Source of the DNA: Ciona savignyi
Taxonomy: Eukaryota > Chordata > Ascidiacea > Phlebobranchia > Cionidae
Direction of reading: 5' to 3'
Assembly: GCA_000149265.1 (NCBI GenBank)
Contig: CH003098.1
Coordinates: 577,284 to 641,283, forward strand
DNA length: 64,000 bases
Part shown: positions 32,771 to 45,740 of the stretch, piece by piece
Layout: every line of letters begins with the position of its first letter
Position numbering within the stretch: the first letter of the stretch is position 1
Notes under the pieces: model-generated
Database searches by the model: none
What the model was told of the DNA's origin: nothing
Seen by the model: the letters and a program-made list of their open reading frames with translations, nothing else
Position numbers and translations under genes: made by a program

Positions 32771-35700
32771 TCAAATAGTGACAGGCTTGGATGTTATTAA
32801 ATTTCCGTTCACGCAGTTTTCCAGAAAGGTTCGAGCACTTTTAAACATGTGCCTTTTCGAAAACTTGTTAGATAATTGGTGATCTTGGTCGGGATAGTAT
32901 ACAGTTTGGATATTTGACAGCGGAAGACCGATATCTACAGAAACTTGGTTCAACGTAATGCTGTGTTGTGGATGGACTATCTCTGTAAAAAGGCGATAAT
33001 GATAATTTGAAGAACAACTGTTTTGCACATTGCAAAAGGCACCAATAATTTTCAATAAAAAACGTTTGGCTTATTAAGTTATAAATGTAATATAGCTGAT
33101 ACTTAAGTTTAAAATTATTTTATTGCCCAGGCATCCAGGTTTAATTTGTGCATATTCGCTGAAATAATAATTTAGGCATATTCCTAATTTCAAGTTGTAT
33201 ATTGGTGTGAAATTAGATTGGTCTCAGACGAAGTTTTTTTATATATATAGATCGGAAATAGCCCCAAAGGTATACCTGGTTTTACCTGGGGTTGAAGTAA
33301 AGTTAGTGACCCTATTTTGCAATTATTTATTGGGTATATACATTTCTTTGGACATAGGGACACAGTATTCTATAAACGATTATTAGAGCCAGTAATTAGC
33401 TGTGCACACATGTCAACTTACTGTCCTTCATGCCTTGAAAGATAAGTAAATGCGAATCACGTAGCATATTGGCTCGCCCAAGCACATTACTCCGCTCATA
33501 AGCTAGTGGATTAAACTGAGGAAGGCTTAGCAATTTCTCCGCCCTGGCTGTAGCTGAAAAGTAAGTTTGAGGTATAATTACTGACCGCAATCATCTTTAG
33601 TGTATCCTTTTAGCAAAATACTAATCAAAATTAGGAATATGCTACAATTTTATATTCACAATAATCTAAAAACATTTACTTTTTTATAATAAAATTGCTA
33701 TCTCTGTTTGTGGGTTCTTTAAGTTAGTTTTGTACGTTACCCAAATAAAAAAACAAGAAATTCTTACAAATCTGTTTAACCAAATTATAGCCGCATGTTT
33801 ATGCTTGGTTATTTACATCGCCCAGCTGGCAGTATTAAGTTTGCAATACCGGTGCATGACTGAAATAACTCCTTCCCATCGACAAATAGTAAACCAAAAA
33901 CAACTTACAAGCAAGCTTCCAGTCAACTATAGGTGAAACTGCAACGCCACATTTAAATATTCCTGCTGTATCGGCCAGGGACCTTAAAGCAACGTAACCA
34001 CCGTAACCGCTGCCCATTACTCCAACGTTGGCTGGAGAGACGCTCCATTTTCTCTGTAGGTACCTAAATATAATGACGATCTATTAAATCTAACTCTAAA
34101 ACCTTGGTAGGCCTATTATATATGCCTATATTTGATACGTATTTTCCTTTTTCTAACCTTATTTTTTAGCGATAATAAATAACGTATATCATTAAACTGG
34201 CGTTTATGGATAAAGTCATCAGTTTATTTATATAAAATTTTAAGTCAAAAGTTTATTTGATGGGCATAATAAAGGTGCAACCAAGCATGGCCACCAAACA
34301 TTGACGTGCCTGCCAAGACGTCCCAGAAAATTAGTACATTTTGTTTTTGACATTTGTAATATTTTGTGCGATTTGTTGTCGCCTACATTCTTATTGTACT
34401 GAGATATGTATTAACACTAAGGACTACAGTAATTATAGCACAATAATATTTGTGTGGATTGCGTATAGAAGTGGAAAAAAACATTAAAACAAACTTACAG
34501 TAAAACTTGTTTCAAGTCTTCTATTTCAGGGATACCGGGCCTACCAGCCACTGACTGCAGCACCTTGTTTCCGCGATAACCTGATCCCCGGATGTCAGCG
34601 AACACGAAAATGACGTTATCACGAGACACCATATACTCAGCGAAGTCCATTCGAAATCGGAAATCCGCGTTCTGTTCCCCGAGATCACCTCTGAGAAGAA
34701 ATATGCCATACCGATTAAATCTCTAGGTTTCACCAGGGCCCATTTTGGCGTTGTTAAGCAGCCTTTTGGGACAAGATAGGAGTACAAAGAGATGTGAGGA
34801 TAGGCAGACATAATAGCGGGCTGTATACACTGAACTAGATGGTTATCCACCCAAATAGCTTGTTGGTTAAATGCATCGTATTTCATCCGATGGGTTGCAG
34901 GGTCGAAATTGCTTATTAGATAGTTGGTCCTGTCCTTGGGCAAGGCACTTATTGTAGAACCTTTTAGTAGAACTGACGAAAAGGTCAGATACAAAAACGG
35001 GCATATAAAGCGAAAGACACGAAAGTCATTAGACATATATAACATCCGGTACAATAAGGGAACAGGTGGACAGATATATGCTAAATAACTAAATATATTA
35101 GAACGATGTACCTACTAATTAACACACACATCACCAACAATGTAAACGGGTGTATTCTTAAACTGGTACATAGAAAGACAAATAGTATATAAATATCAAA
35201 ACAAGGCTATTGAAAGGATAAAACAGGAAGCAATGCACTTTAACTCACATGTAAAATACAACTGGCCGTTTTGTTAATTGGTAGCCGTGAGGCAGCATCA
35301 TCCTTAGAGGTATTTCTGCAAATATGTTTAAGCTTATATTATTGCAAATAATCTAACATAAAAAGAACAAAAAATTGGAATATAGAAATAGGCAGAAAAA
35401 GTGGGCACAGCAACTATTTACTTACGGCGCCCTAAAACATTTGCCGTCTCATATCTGTACATGGAGACCATGATGTTGGAATAGTTAACAATGTAAGGTG
35501 TGAAACTTTCGAGAAGTTTCACTGCGATTCCATCTTTTGGTTCCTCGATCAACGTATCAACATCCGGGATACTGTCATAGAAATCATCAACTCCTTCTCG
35601 GTTAACACTGGAGAGAACACCAAAGGCAGAATAGGGCACGCCAGGACCTGTACAAAAACAAATGCTTCAATTTAGAATGGTCGTGTGGTCGAATGGTTAG

Positions 35701-38700
35701 CGCGATCGATACATATACCGACCTATACAAAAACCTTTCTCGTGACCGGCATGTCGTTGTTTCTAAACATAACTAGATATAAAAATGCTTTAATGTAGGG
35801 ACCGAAACATATTACAATTACTTTTAAAAAACGGTTTGATGGCGAACCTTTAGTAGCTCGAAACACTGCCCGGTATGAAAATCATTAAAAATTCGGTAAA
35901 TTAGATTTTATCGAGTTTAAAGACAAATATTTCAGCAGTTACAATAAGATACTGAAGCTACTTTGAAGCAGGTAACAAATCGCACCACGTAGACCGTAGT
36001 TTTTAATTCGTAGCAATATGTTCGGACGCATACCCAAGCAGTTTAGGAGGAACCAATCAGATGAAGATCCAAACTCCGCGTCAAAATAGAGACATTGCTT
36101 TCCGCTAACTTTGCGTGGAATGTGCCTTGCTCCGTTGATCCTCGTAAGATCGACGGCTGGATCGCACGTCAGACACCTTCTCAGCGAACCACCTGACGTA
36201 CCAATGACGTAGACATGACGTTGACCGGGCTGCTGTTCGTTGCCGATGTAATATACGTTCCCTGATTCCGCGTCGTGGTACAGAAGCTTAGTGACCTCCC
36301 AAGAGCCATCGGTGAGAAAGGTCCGAATTGGAGGTTTCTATCGAAAATCAAGATATAAGAAAAGTAGTCAAAATTTAGAGCTATAGCGTAATCCCAACTA
36401 TGGCATCCTAAACTGGGAGCGACTGTTATCCACTTACAACACGTTTGCAAAAACTGACGGACATTGCTACCATCATTTTTTCTAATTCCATAGTGATATT
36501 ATAATACCTCCCAGCAAAGTGATTATCTAGAGAGAACGTTTTTTAAATTATTGCTCAATCTTAGTTGTTGATAAGTAAATATTGCTAGAGTACCAGAAAT
36601 CAGGTTTAATCGAAAACACATAGGGATTTTAAATCATACCAGAGGGTAATATGCGTTAAATCATTTTTTAGGCCGTTTGATCTTATGTTACAGATCCGTG
36701 TACGTTTAATACACACCATGGAAAATATGACTATAAATATACAAACCGCCGTGTAGTTGATCATTGCAAGATGTCTGAACGATCCGCGAGCCCCGTGGTT
36801 ACTTGGTAGGATAGAGAAAAATATCCCTGGCTCACTCGAGGTCAGATGAGCCTTGTTCTGAAAGCAATTAGCAATATTAAAATTAGTTTTAACTGCCATA
36901 CAATATTTTACCATGTTAACTGTTGCCGCATGGTTATCACACGACTGATAAATATACCAGATGTACATAAACCGGTCATGGTGACGACCCCATCCGGGTT
37001 CCCTAACTTCCCCGGTTACAAACAAAAAATTAAAGAAATACTTTTAATCGAAAACAATTCCACACGTTATGCCCAAAGTTAAACTTGAATCCTAATCGAT
37101 ATTAGCAGGTTATGCAATCAACGTAAACCAAGGTGATAAGCATGTCGTCTCGGTTGACAGGAAAGCGGAAAAATGGTGTTCATACCAAGTGTGGTATCCA
37201 TCCGTTCTTTTTTGATCTTAACTGTAGGACATCGTCAACACAAGTAGCCGAGGTCGGATAGCACTGTTGCGTGACACTGACTGTTTGAGTGCGATTTGAC
37301 CACGTGACTAAAATGTTTTGACTGTCTTTTGTCCACGTGACTGAATGTAGCATGCTCAACCATTCCCTAGTACAAGGTAACAGTAATGTTAGTTCAAATA
37401 ATTGGGCACCGTGAATTTTGTCATTTCCACGAGTAAAAGGTTTTAAACTTGAATTGACATTTAAATGCGGATTTTTTTAAGCATGTGTTGAAAGACGCGA
37501 TACAAACCTTGACACAAGTGGGGGAGCGAGGGCTACTTCGTCAAGAGTTTCCAAATCAACCACCCGAACCGAGACTGTAGGGTTCATTTGTCCGGCCTAA
37601 ATAATGTAATTTAAAATTATCCCAATCGATATATTGACCATTATATAATTAGTACCTCTATCTGAAACAATGATTTACCTTGGGGCATTTGTAGAAAGTC
37701 GCTATGGGAGATAGTAAGGGCTCCATGAGTTCCACATTACTTGTGTATGTAGTCACGTAGCCATCTGTTACCTGGGAGTCATCGAATCGGACATATGCCA
37801 AATATCTACCATCGGGTGAAAACCAGTGTGCAATGTTTGTACCGAGAATCTCGTCTGAAATGGAATTCGATTTGACAGAACACCGATTTTATCAGCACAT
37901 AATATTGTCAAGTTTGTGTATGTCTGATTTGTTACTTTTTTCGCCTTTAATTTATCAACAGTACATGTTTTAACACTGTCATCGGTCCTGCTTGTCTTGT
38001 GCAATACAAGTATATACAATATCATACTTAGTATATACAAATACAATATTATACAATTTCATTATAAAATCGAATCAACAAGACTTTTTGAAATGCTATT
38101 ACGTAAATTTCAAATTAGTATTCATTTTATATCGGAATAATTGATTTTGAATTAGTCTAGAATTTTAATATAAATGGCACAACATTATTCGCACCACAAT
38201 AGAAGCTAATGAATACTTTATTACTCAACTAAATTGACCGATCGATAAATCGCCAAAAGATTACAACTTAATTTTGCAAGCACTTTGGGCAATTTTTAAT
38301 TGGTTTCTAAAGGTTTGTCTATTAAAATAAGTCATGGCAGAAGAGTTAAGATAATGTTACAACTCTCATGGTAGTCTCTCTAAACTTGAGATATTTCCCG
38401 GAATCTTTTTCGACGCCAGTAAATATTTTACCGATAAATTTATACATATAATTGGTGAACTTGTCGACTTTAAGATATCGAGTGCTGCAGAGCAGCAAAC
38501 AAACAAGATATCAACGCCACTCTATAGCTAACGAACATTGTATCTAAATTTACCGAAAACTCAGTATCTAAGGCGAGCCGGCAGCTGGCCAACCATGACC
38601 AATAATTAAATAATTTTAACTACAATTACTTTGGAAAGGTAATAGATAGGTTTTGCATTCACAGTTATCGTTTGCGTCCTATATTATGTGCTGTGATTGT

Positions 38701-41700
38701 TTCAGTAGAATCATCGGGACTATATGAGTATTCAAGACACTCACACAACGCCATACCACAATACACTTCCATATGTTATGGTTTAAGACATATAACTATA
38801 AGGCATTTAGCAAAGCAGTTTTTGGAGATAAGAGACGAATTTCGCGTTCTATTATTGGAGCCTGCCAAAAACCGTGTATTATCTCTTGACAGTAAACTAG
38901 TCTTCTATCGATTAAAAGAACAAAGGACGAGTTCCCACCTTCATAAAGCCAGTCACCCAATCCATTGCTGATTGCACCAAATCGCCCGTCCCTTGTTAGT
39001 CTTTGGACCGAGGCTGTGACGTCACGTTTGTAATACAAATCATTGTCTAGAATAAAAATCATTTGGCTTCCGTTGGGTCCGAAACCAGCGAACTGAAACA
39101 CATCACGTGACTGGTGTACGAGTGGCTCTCTTGATCTGTTTTGAAAAGTGCAAAACAACATAAGTTGAAATAAAAAAACAACTTATTTTACAAATACTGT
39201 TGATTTAAAAATAACTAGATCTCTCAAAAACAAGGATAATCAACCGGGCCTCATCAAGCATCGAAAAATCCAATATGGATTTTTTCAATAGTTTCGGAGA
39301 TCTCGTTGTGAGCACAGTTTTCTTACAATTTGTCATGTTACAGACGCTACCAGCGTATATTATCGAAACCTTGCATCAATCAGGATTAAAAAATACAAAT
39401 GCGCCGAAGTACAAAACTTACCTAGTTTCTATGTTGTATATAAAGTAAGATGCGTTGTAAGATTTGGTGTATATCTTCTGTTCATCAAAGGCAAGCAAGG
39501 CATGCCGAAAATCATGCGAGACTTTAAAACTCGAAATTCCGAAATCCAGCTGCAATTGAAATAATGTATGTTTTAGTTTGACTTGCTTGTTATACAACAC
39601 GACTAAGAATGGCATTGGAGTTTTAGATCGGAATAATGGACTCGTATTTAGTCCAAAAGAGTGGAAAGCCGATAATCAATTTATAAAAGGAACAATCGTT
39701 CGAATACTGGTTATCCTTTCGGGTCGTTGGAACTATTTATACTGTAACAATGTTGGCAAAATACGTAGTACACACGAAATAAGCATAGATAGTGGGTTTT
39801 TAAATGTGTAACATTCCTGCTGAAGATCCAACGCTTTACAGAACGAGGAAATGCGAACGACCGAAATAAATATTTTACCGTGTTAAATTACAATGCGTGC
39901 AAATGGCTGCCTATGTGTAAAGACAAAAACGGCAGTGCACAAAAGAAAAATGTCATGTTGAAGTCTATTTCTGTTAAAAATAATTGTTTGGTTTTGTCTT
40001 TTGGCAATTTTGGGCCGGTTTTATGACACTTTTTTGCAGGCACTAGAATATTATTATCTTAAGCTGATCCAAAGAATTTATGGAGTTCGCATATTGTAGT
40101 AAAACTGTCTAATAAAGCAGTAGACCATAAATTATTTTACCATTGTTTGATTTGAGATAAGGATCCTTGAAGGCGTGTTTGGTGACGTTGTTTTAATAAC
40201 ATTGCCGTAGTGATCGCGCCATAGTAAAACCGGCCCTATCCATGACGTATCTGCAGCCAAGCCTGTCTTCCATTTTTCATTGATTACGTCCTCCAGCAGC
40301 ACTTTAACGTACACTGTCGTGGTTTCCTCTGAGAATAGCGAGATGTGGTTAGTTGATGAGCCCTGAATTATTGATGCCAAAAATCGACGACAAACTACTT
40401 ATGGGACACTAAATATTGGTGCAGTTTACTGAACACACTCTGCTTTTTTCTAACATAAATACACACTGTGTTTGAAGAAATGGCTATAAAGTGAGGTTTT
40501 GCATCATAAACTTTTATTTTGGTTCTGTAATCGTTATTATTTCCTACCAACACTGTAGTTGGATTTCGGTTGCGAATTATTAACATGAATAATTGATATA
40601 GGCGCGGTCAAATGGTTTCACGGACCTGGAGAAAGCAGCACTACGGCTAGGATGACAAATCCACATACTGCCAGAATTACCAGCAACGCAATCGCCATGC
40701 CCTTCCAGTTACGTTGCTCCGGATTGTTTCCGACCAACTCCTGAAAAAAAAATGTTGCATTTTAGTCATTTTTTCTGAAAAACTATAGTTTTAACAGACT
40801 GAAAATATTAAATACCAACCGTTGCTTGCGTATATGGTTTGTTTGTTTATATTGTACTTAAAACGGTCACCAATATTATTAAAAGGGTAAATCTGCTACT
40901 TAGAGCAATCAATAGGGCAAGTGTGGTGCTGGTTTTTACGCATTCTCCGCCATTGTGGGTTACTGTGAGGCCCAAAATTCTAAAGAATGTTGCGTTTCAC
41001 TGATCCAGTTTGCCAACGAATATATATAAGGTTATTATCTATTTTAAGACTCTCGTTAGAAAAAAACTTAATGAATTTCACAAAAATAGAATATCTTTCT
41101 TAATTATGAATTAATAATTTATGCATAACAACGTTTAATGCCCATTTTAATACTCAAAACTCCGTCCTAAATTTCGGCACATATTAAGAAATAGTGTTAA
41201 TACAAAGATTTTGCTGCACATTATAAATTTTTATTTAAAACCTACCAACAACTAATATGGTCTGCGTTTTGTACTAATATTTCTATTAGTACTTGAATCG
41301 AATATTAGTGCATATGTATAACATTGTTTCAATGCGTTTTTTTGCCATTAACGATTGAATAAAAACGCGACGCACGTAACTGCCAGACTAACAAAAAACT
41401 GTTTGTATTAAAAGCATGTGGCAACAACTTGATGTTGCTTAGTTTAAACTGTGTAACCATGAATGTTAAGTCTGCTCAATTCCGACTGTTATTGGTAAAT
41501 CCATGCCCAGTATGTGGCCAAAAGCGATCGAAAACGTAGAAATTCCTAAACGATAATACTAATTGTGTTAATTTAAAATGCTTGAAATGACAGCGAAGAG
41601 AATGTAACTGTCGAATCAGGTTGTGACGGGAAAACGCAATTGCAATTTTAAAACACAGAAGTTCAAGAAGTCACTGAGTCTATAGAGATATATCGACAAG

Positions 41701-42174
41701 TCAGACAGTTAGGAAAATTTTGCCACCTCGACTAAAGTTATTGATTCCATCTAATTGCCTTTCAAGATCAGAGCACGGAAACCCCATTTTCAACTCTTTG
41801 TTTTCAAAAATTCACAATATTTTAAAAAACTTAAAATACCATTGAACACACACATCCCCCAGCAACTATAATCGAACGGCATTGCGTACACGGTATTTAA
41901 TAACCGTACACGGTATTTATAGACAAATACACGGTATTTAATAACCGTTCTTTCAGCTAATTGGGCGGTAAATATGAGCGTCCTGAGGTCTTTAGTAACA
42001 AAGCAAAAAATTTACCGAGTTCAATTTATCTTCACCAGTATCATTTCGCGATTTGTCATTGCTCTTCTTTGGACTAGTATCTTGGTCCGTAACCTTAGTC
42101 TTGTTTGCACCACGGCGTGGTAGGATTGGACTAGAAGCCGCCGTATACACATGCGGTCTTGTAGCGACAAGCAT
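32771..42174 (-). CDS. DPP6/DPP10-type inactive dipeptidyl peptidase
   Basis: Sixteen exons: 42174-42016, 40740-40626, 40328-40141, 39549-39422, 39135-38939, 37854-37679, 37596-37508, 37366-37186, 36857-36747, 36337-36034, 35647-35426, 35315-35249, 34690-34499, 34063-33909, 33553-33422, 32982-32771. All keep phase and give 875 aa. The start ATG has an in-frame TAA just before it. It is a type II membrane protein: short cytosolic tail (1-67) ending NPEQRNWKG, transmembrane helix about 68-89, beta-propeller, then an alpha/beta-hydrolase domain. The nucleophile elbow is GSGYGGY with Gly729 where DPP4 has Ser; the Asp (GMKDK, D805) and His (DQDH, H840) are kept. The juxtamembrane sequence and Gly match DPP6/DPP10, the non-enzymatic Kv4 channel subunits. 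A channel role here is inferred. Which of the two paralogues it is closest to is not decided; Gly at this site is as in DPP10. Confidence 0.96.
35679..35770 (+). repeat. SINE copy in a DPP6/10 intron
   Basis: GTCGTGTGGTCGAATGGTTA followed by the CGATACATATACCGACC block. The 3' half is diverged and no box B is obvious. It lies just upstream of exon 11 (minus-strand sense). Confidence 0.7.
41889..41948. repeat. Short tandem/palindromic repeat
   Basis: ACACGGTATTTA occurs three times within 60 bases, twice followed by ATAACCGT, so each unit is nearly an inverted repeat. It sits about 60 bases past exon 1, inside DPP6/10 intron 1. Confidence 0.75.
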
Positions 42175-43702
42175 TTATATCGCTTCCGTTCCTCTTACCA
42201 ATGTAAAATCTACAAAACCGTGCGGTTCTGTATCCTGCCAACGTTCTCTAGTTCTGCTTCTGACTGAAATGTTTTTTTAATTCTTCGCTGTTTTTAAATT
42301 ATGCAGTGGACTGAAAAAAGCCTTCACCTGCTTCAACGAATTAGTATTTACGCGTTGAAACATAGAGGCCAACGAACTGTCTTAATGCGACATTCTCCAA
42401 GGACCCTTCAACCGATAAATAATTACTCACGGCCGACACACCACCCGAGTAATGCAACACCTTCATTGATTTTTCCTCCCTAAGCTCTTGACGGCGCTCG
42501 ATGCATCGCCAACCGGTATAATCCGGAGGCAATGACAGTTTCTAAATGTATAGACAATTACACCGAGTTCAAACTTATTTTTTTGTTAACTTAATTTATT
42601 TTTATAAAAATAATCACTCAAAATGGGCATTTCAGTAACTGTACACAATTTTATCCTCATGACTTTAGTAGCAACATGTGGGCTTAGCTTTATTCAAAAT
42701 TAGCTTATAAAATTTTACCTTAATCAACTTAACTTTAAAATCGACTAGATCTACATGCAATACCACAAACAATTGCTTGTCAGCTCCCAAATGCCGACTT
42801 ATATCACAAAGTGATCGCAACAGGTCGTCAAGCGATGTCTGTTCAAACTTTTGACCTATAGCGCATATTGGTAACCATACTTTAATATCCGCTGTAACAT
42901 TTCATCCTAAAATCATTAATCCTTGTCCAATGGGAAATAAAAAATGACAAGACTTATTACAGCAAATTTAATAATATTTCTCGGTTTCTGTCTCTAATTG
43001 TGTCTTTTTATAGGTTCAAAAGCCAAAGTTGATTCTGTTACAATTTAGTTCTATAAATCAATAATTCATCTCTTCAAGCCAATACCCAACAACTCACTTT
43101 AAGGTGTCGAATCGCACACACTAGTAAACCGAGACGAACTTTAAAAGCGTGGATGTATATTCAACATTAGTTGCAATTTTCCTGACATACGTCTGGCGTC
43201 ATTTGTTGGATATGTATTATTAATGAGATAACTATAGTAGGCTACATTGTTACTATTTCTTAACATTACACACTAAAATGTGTTTATTTTAGTTTTATAC
43301 TTGTTTGTATGCCATATTCTGTTTAAAAAATAAGTCTCTGCAATTAGTTAAGGGTTTCCATAAGACATGTTAATATTCTAAGTACAACCAATCATACCAT
43401 TTCACGCGTCTAATGGTCTTAGATTTTCGCGATTCTGCTACAGTTGCTAATGTAACTTGTTAACCGCGTATAAATTTAAATATTGAAATTGTAGATATGA
43501 AGCATCTATAATATCCGCAGCTTTTATTTCGGACATATCTCTGAACACTTGATCTCTCGCTATCTCTCTTCCATTTTGCCGATTGCCGTAATAATAATGA
43601 TTTTAATCGATCGTATGACGGGCTCTTACAAAAACGGTCATATAACGAAGTAACGAGTATAGCTTGAGCTGAGGTAAATCCAATAAAAATAGAAAATGGC
43701 AT

Positions 43703-43806
43703 TTTACCAAGCCACGTTTCGAGCCGTTAATGGGTCGTCAACCGGACATTCTTTTGTATAGCAGTCGGTATATGTTTCGATCTCTTCAGCCACACGACCG
43801 TAGGAA
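43703..43806 (-). repeat. SINE, main family
   Basis: Minus-strand TACGGTCGTGTGGC at the 5' end, diverged middle, GGCTCGAAACGTGG near the box B position. Confidence 0.7.
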
Positions 43807-43817
43807 CTGACTATTCT

Positions 43818-43924
43818 TTTTTCCAAGCTCAGTTTCAAACCCATGATGGGCTCGTTGATAAGATCGTTTTTGCATATAAGTCATTATATGTATTGGTCGC
43901 GTTAACCATTTGACCACACACTAC
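43818..43924 (-). repeat. SINE, main family
   Basis: Minus-strand GTGTGGTCAAATGGTTAACG, CCAATACATATA and CATCATGGGTTTGAAACTGA. It sits only about 10 bases from the preceding copy in the same orientation. Confidence 0.8.
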
Positions 43925-44109
43925 ACTCTAACGGAATATTCGTTTCATTTGGTAATGTCTCAACAGCGCAGCATGGTGTTGGCAATGTTGTCTTGCTATC
44001 GTCAGATGGTGTCGCATGTGAGCTCTCTGCGCTGGCCCGGCGGTCGCGTGGCATGATTGATTAACGCAGCCGACACATATACAAATTATATTCAATAAAG
44101 AGTCTGGAC

Positions 44110-44593
44110 CAGGGTTGCCATTTGGCCTTTTTCACGGCCAAATTTCAGAAATTTGATCGTACCAAAATCGCCCCGGCCGCAAAAAAAATAGTTTGGCCGT
44201 GCGGAAAAATCTGGCCGAATTTGGCCGTATAAGCATATTGTCAAATTTTTAGCCAAAACGTCATATTATTTTTACGCTACAGTAGAAAAAAGGCAAAAAG
44301 AGAGACAGAAAATGGAAATAAATTAATATCAACTGTCTCATTCACAAATCACAAAGCTGATTATGACGTTTTAAAATAAAATAATAACGGTAGGCATTCC
44401 TATATAGTAGTTGAACGGGTTTAACAAATCTGGAGGGAATTAAAATTATACAATTTTTCAACAAATAAAGAGATAAATAGCCCAATTGGCTAAATTAAAT
44501 AGTTTATTTTGCACTTGATACGAATTGGCCGAATTTTGGCCGTAAAGCAAAAACAGTTTGGCCGTAAAGCGTACTTTGCGTCTGGCAACCCTG
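44110..44593. mobile_element. hAT-type MITE, 484 bp
   Basis: Terminal inverted repeats CAGGGTTGCCA / TGGCAACCCTG are flanked by a perfect 8-bp direct duplication GTCTGGAC (44102-44109 and 44594-44601). The 8-bp duplication and CAGGG-type ends are characteristic of hAT transposons. Inside there are repeated GGCCGAATTTTGGCCGT-like subterminal motifs at both ends and no transposase, so it is non-autonomous. Confidence 0.93.
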
Positions 44594-45429
44594 GTCTGGA
44601 CAACGAGCCCAGAAAAGCGTTGCTGAATTGTTAGCGCAAACGACTCATGGACACTATTCCATCCAAAACGGACAAAAGTTTGGAATAACATTAACACTTA
44701 GCACAAGTATACAGCTTAGACTACGATTCAAATGCTAACCTTGTGAAAACCACACACAAAACGAAGCATGGACCGCTAGAGCAAAGATTTTCGTAGCATC
44801 ATGATGTTAGCACGAGCAACTCATACAAATTCCAATCAGACTTAATTAAACCTCTATATGGTGTCAGTCACTACACCCTTGTAGAATTTTAGATCAATAT
44901 CGCATTTGCTGCTGTCCAGTCAATTATATAGAGGTCTCGAGGTACCTGCTGCCACTGCGGAACATGTCATGCACTTCTGACCAATCAATATAACCAATCG
45001 CAATGAATAATAAATTATAGAAAAACAAAGCAATATAGTTGTAATCTTTGTGGCTTAAAGCTGGATAATGCAGTTAATAAAAAAATGCTGTAACGCTGTC
45101 ATTCTATTTTCTAATAGAGCCGACTTAAAAAATTGCACGGATAAATTAATTAAACTTCACTCGCAGAACATATAATAAATATAGAAACACCCAAAACACG
45201 CATTTCTCCAATCTCATTAAAATTTAAAGCCCATTTAACGACTTCGCAACTAACGACAAGTTTTATAATTATTAAAAATCTTATTTTGAAAATTCCTTTA
45301 AATATGTCACAAACCATGCATAATGCTCCAAAATCATGCGCTAAGTTTTGCAGTTTTTAAACTTCAAGACGTAATTTGTTTTACCTAGAAATCATCACAA
45401 AATAATTGAACCTGGCCTACACTCTTAAA

Positions 45430-45740
45430 AAAATGAAGGTAAAATTTATAATATTTTCCATGCAGCACTTTTTATTGCATGTGTGGTAAAATTTACTATC
45501 AATTCTAAGTAGAATTTACCCTTTTTTATTGTAAAAATTAAACTTTACCAATAAATATAGTAAATTTTACAATAATATCCCTGTAAAATTTACCATATTT
45601 CACAGTAAAACATATATTTACCAATAAATGTTGTAAATTTTATTATAAATACTACAATTTTTATTGTAATAAATAATGTTTTTACCAACATATTTCAATT
45701 TTACAATGTTCGATTGCAGTAAATTTTAATTTCTTATAAG
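45430..45740. repeat. AT-rich tandem repeat, period about 64-73 bp
   Basis: TTTACCA(A/T)TAAAT-type cores recur at 45544, 45617 and 45681, with weaker cores on the left (about 45490 and 45514), each followed by GTAAATTTTA-like sequence. GTAAAATTTAC is itself almost palindromic. Whether this is a satellite or the inside of a MITE is not resolved. Confidence 0.6.

Larger units (their letters stand above)
29455..32834 (+). repeat. Tandem duplication, copy B
   Basis: This is the second direct copy, running into the last exon of the DPP6/10 gene, where homology to copy A stops. It is about 200 bases longer than copy A, mainly from extra sequence at about 32290-32420 and 32475-32545 and a C homopolymer near 32187. 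It contains its own complete small gene. Confidence 0.93.

Noticed and set aside
34521-35054. 177-codon minus-strand ORF inside the DPP6/10 gene
   Set aside because: It is in a different frame from exon 13, whose true frame gives [13 protein letters not shown] and splices correctly.
41889-41948. CRISPR-like array
   Set aside because: Only three short, unequal units in an animal intron; no regular spacers.
45430-45740. Terminal repeat of an LTR element
   Set aside because: No paired copy, no primer-binding site or coding region nearby; it is simply a short-period repeat.
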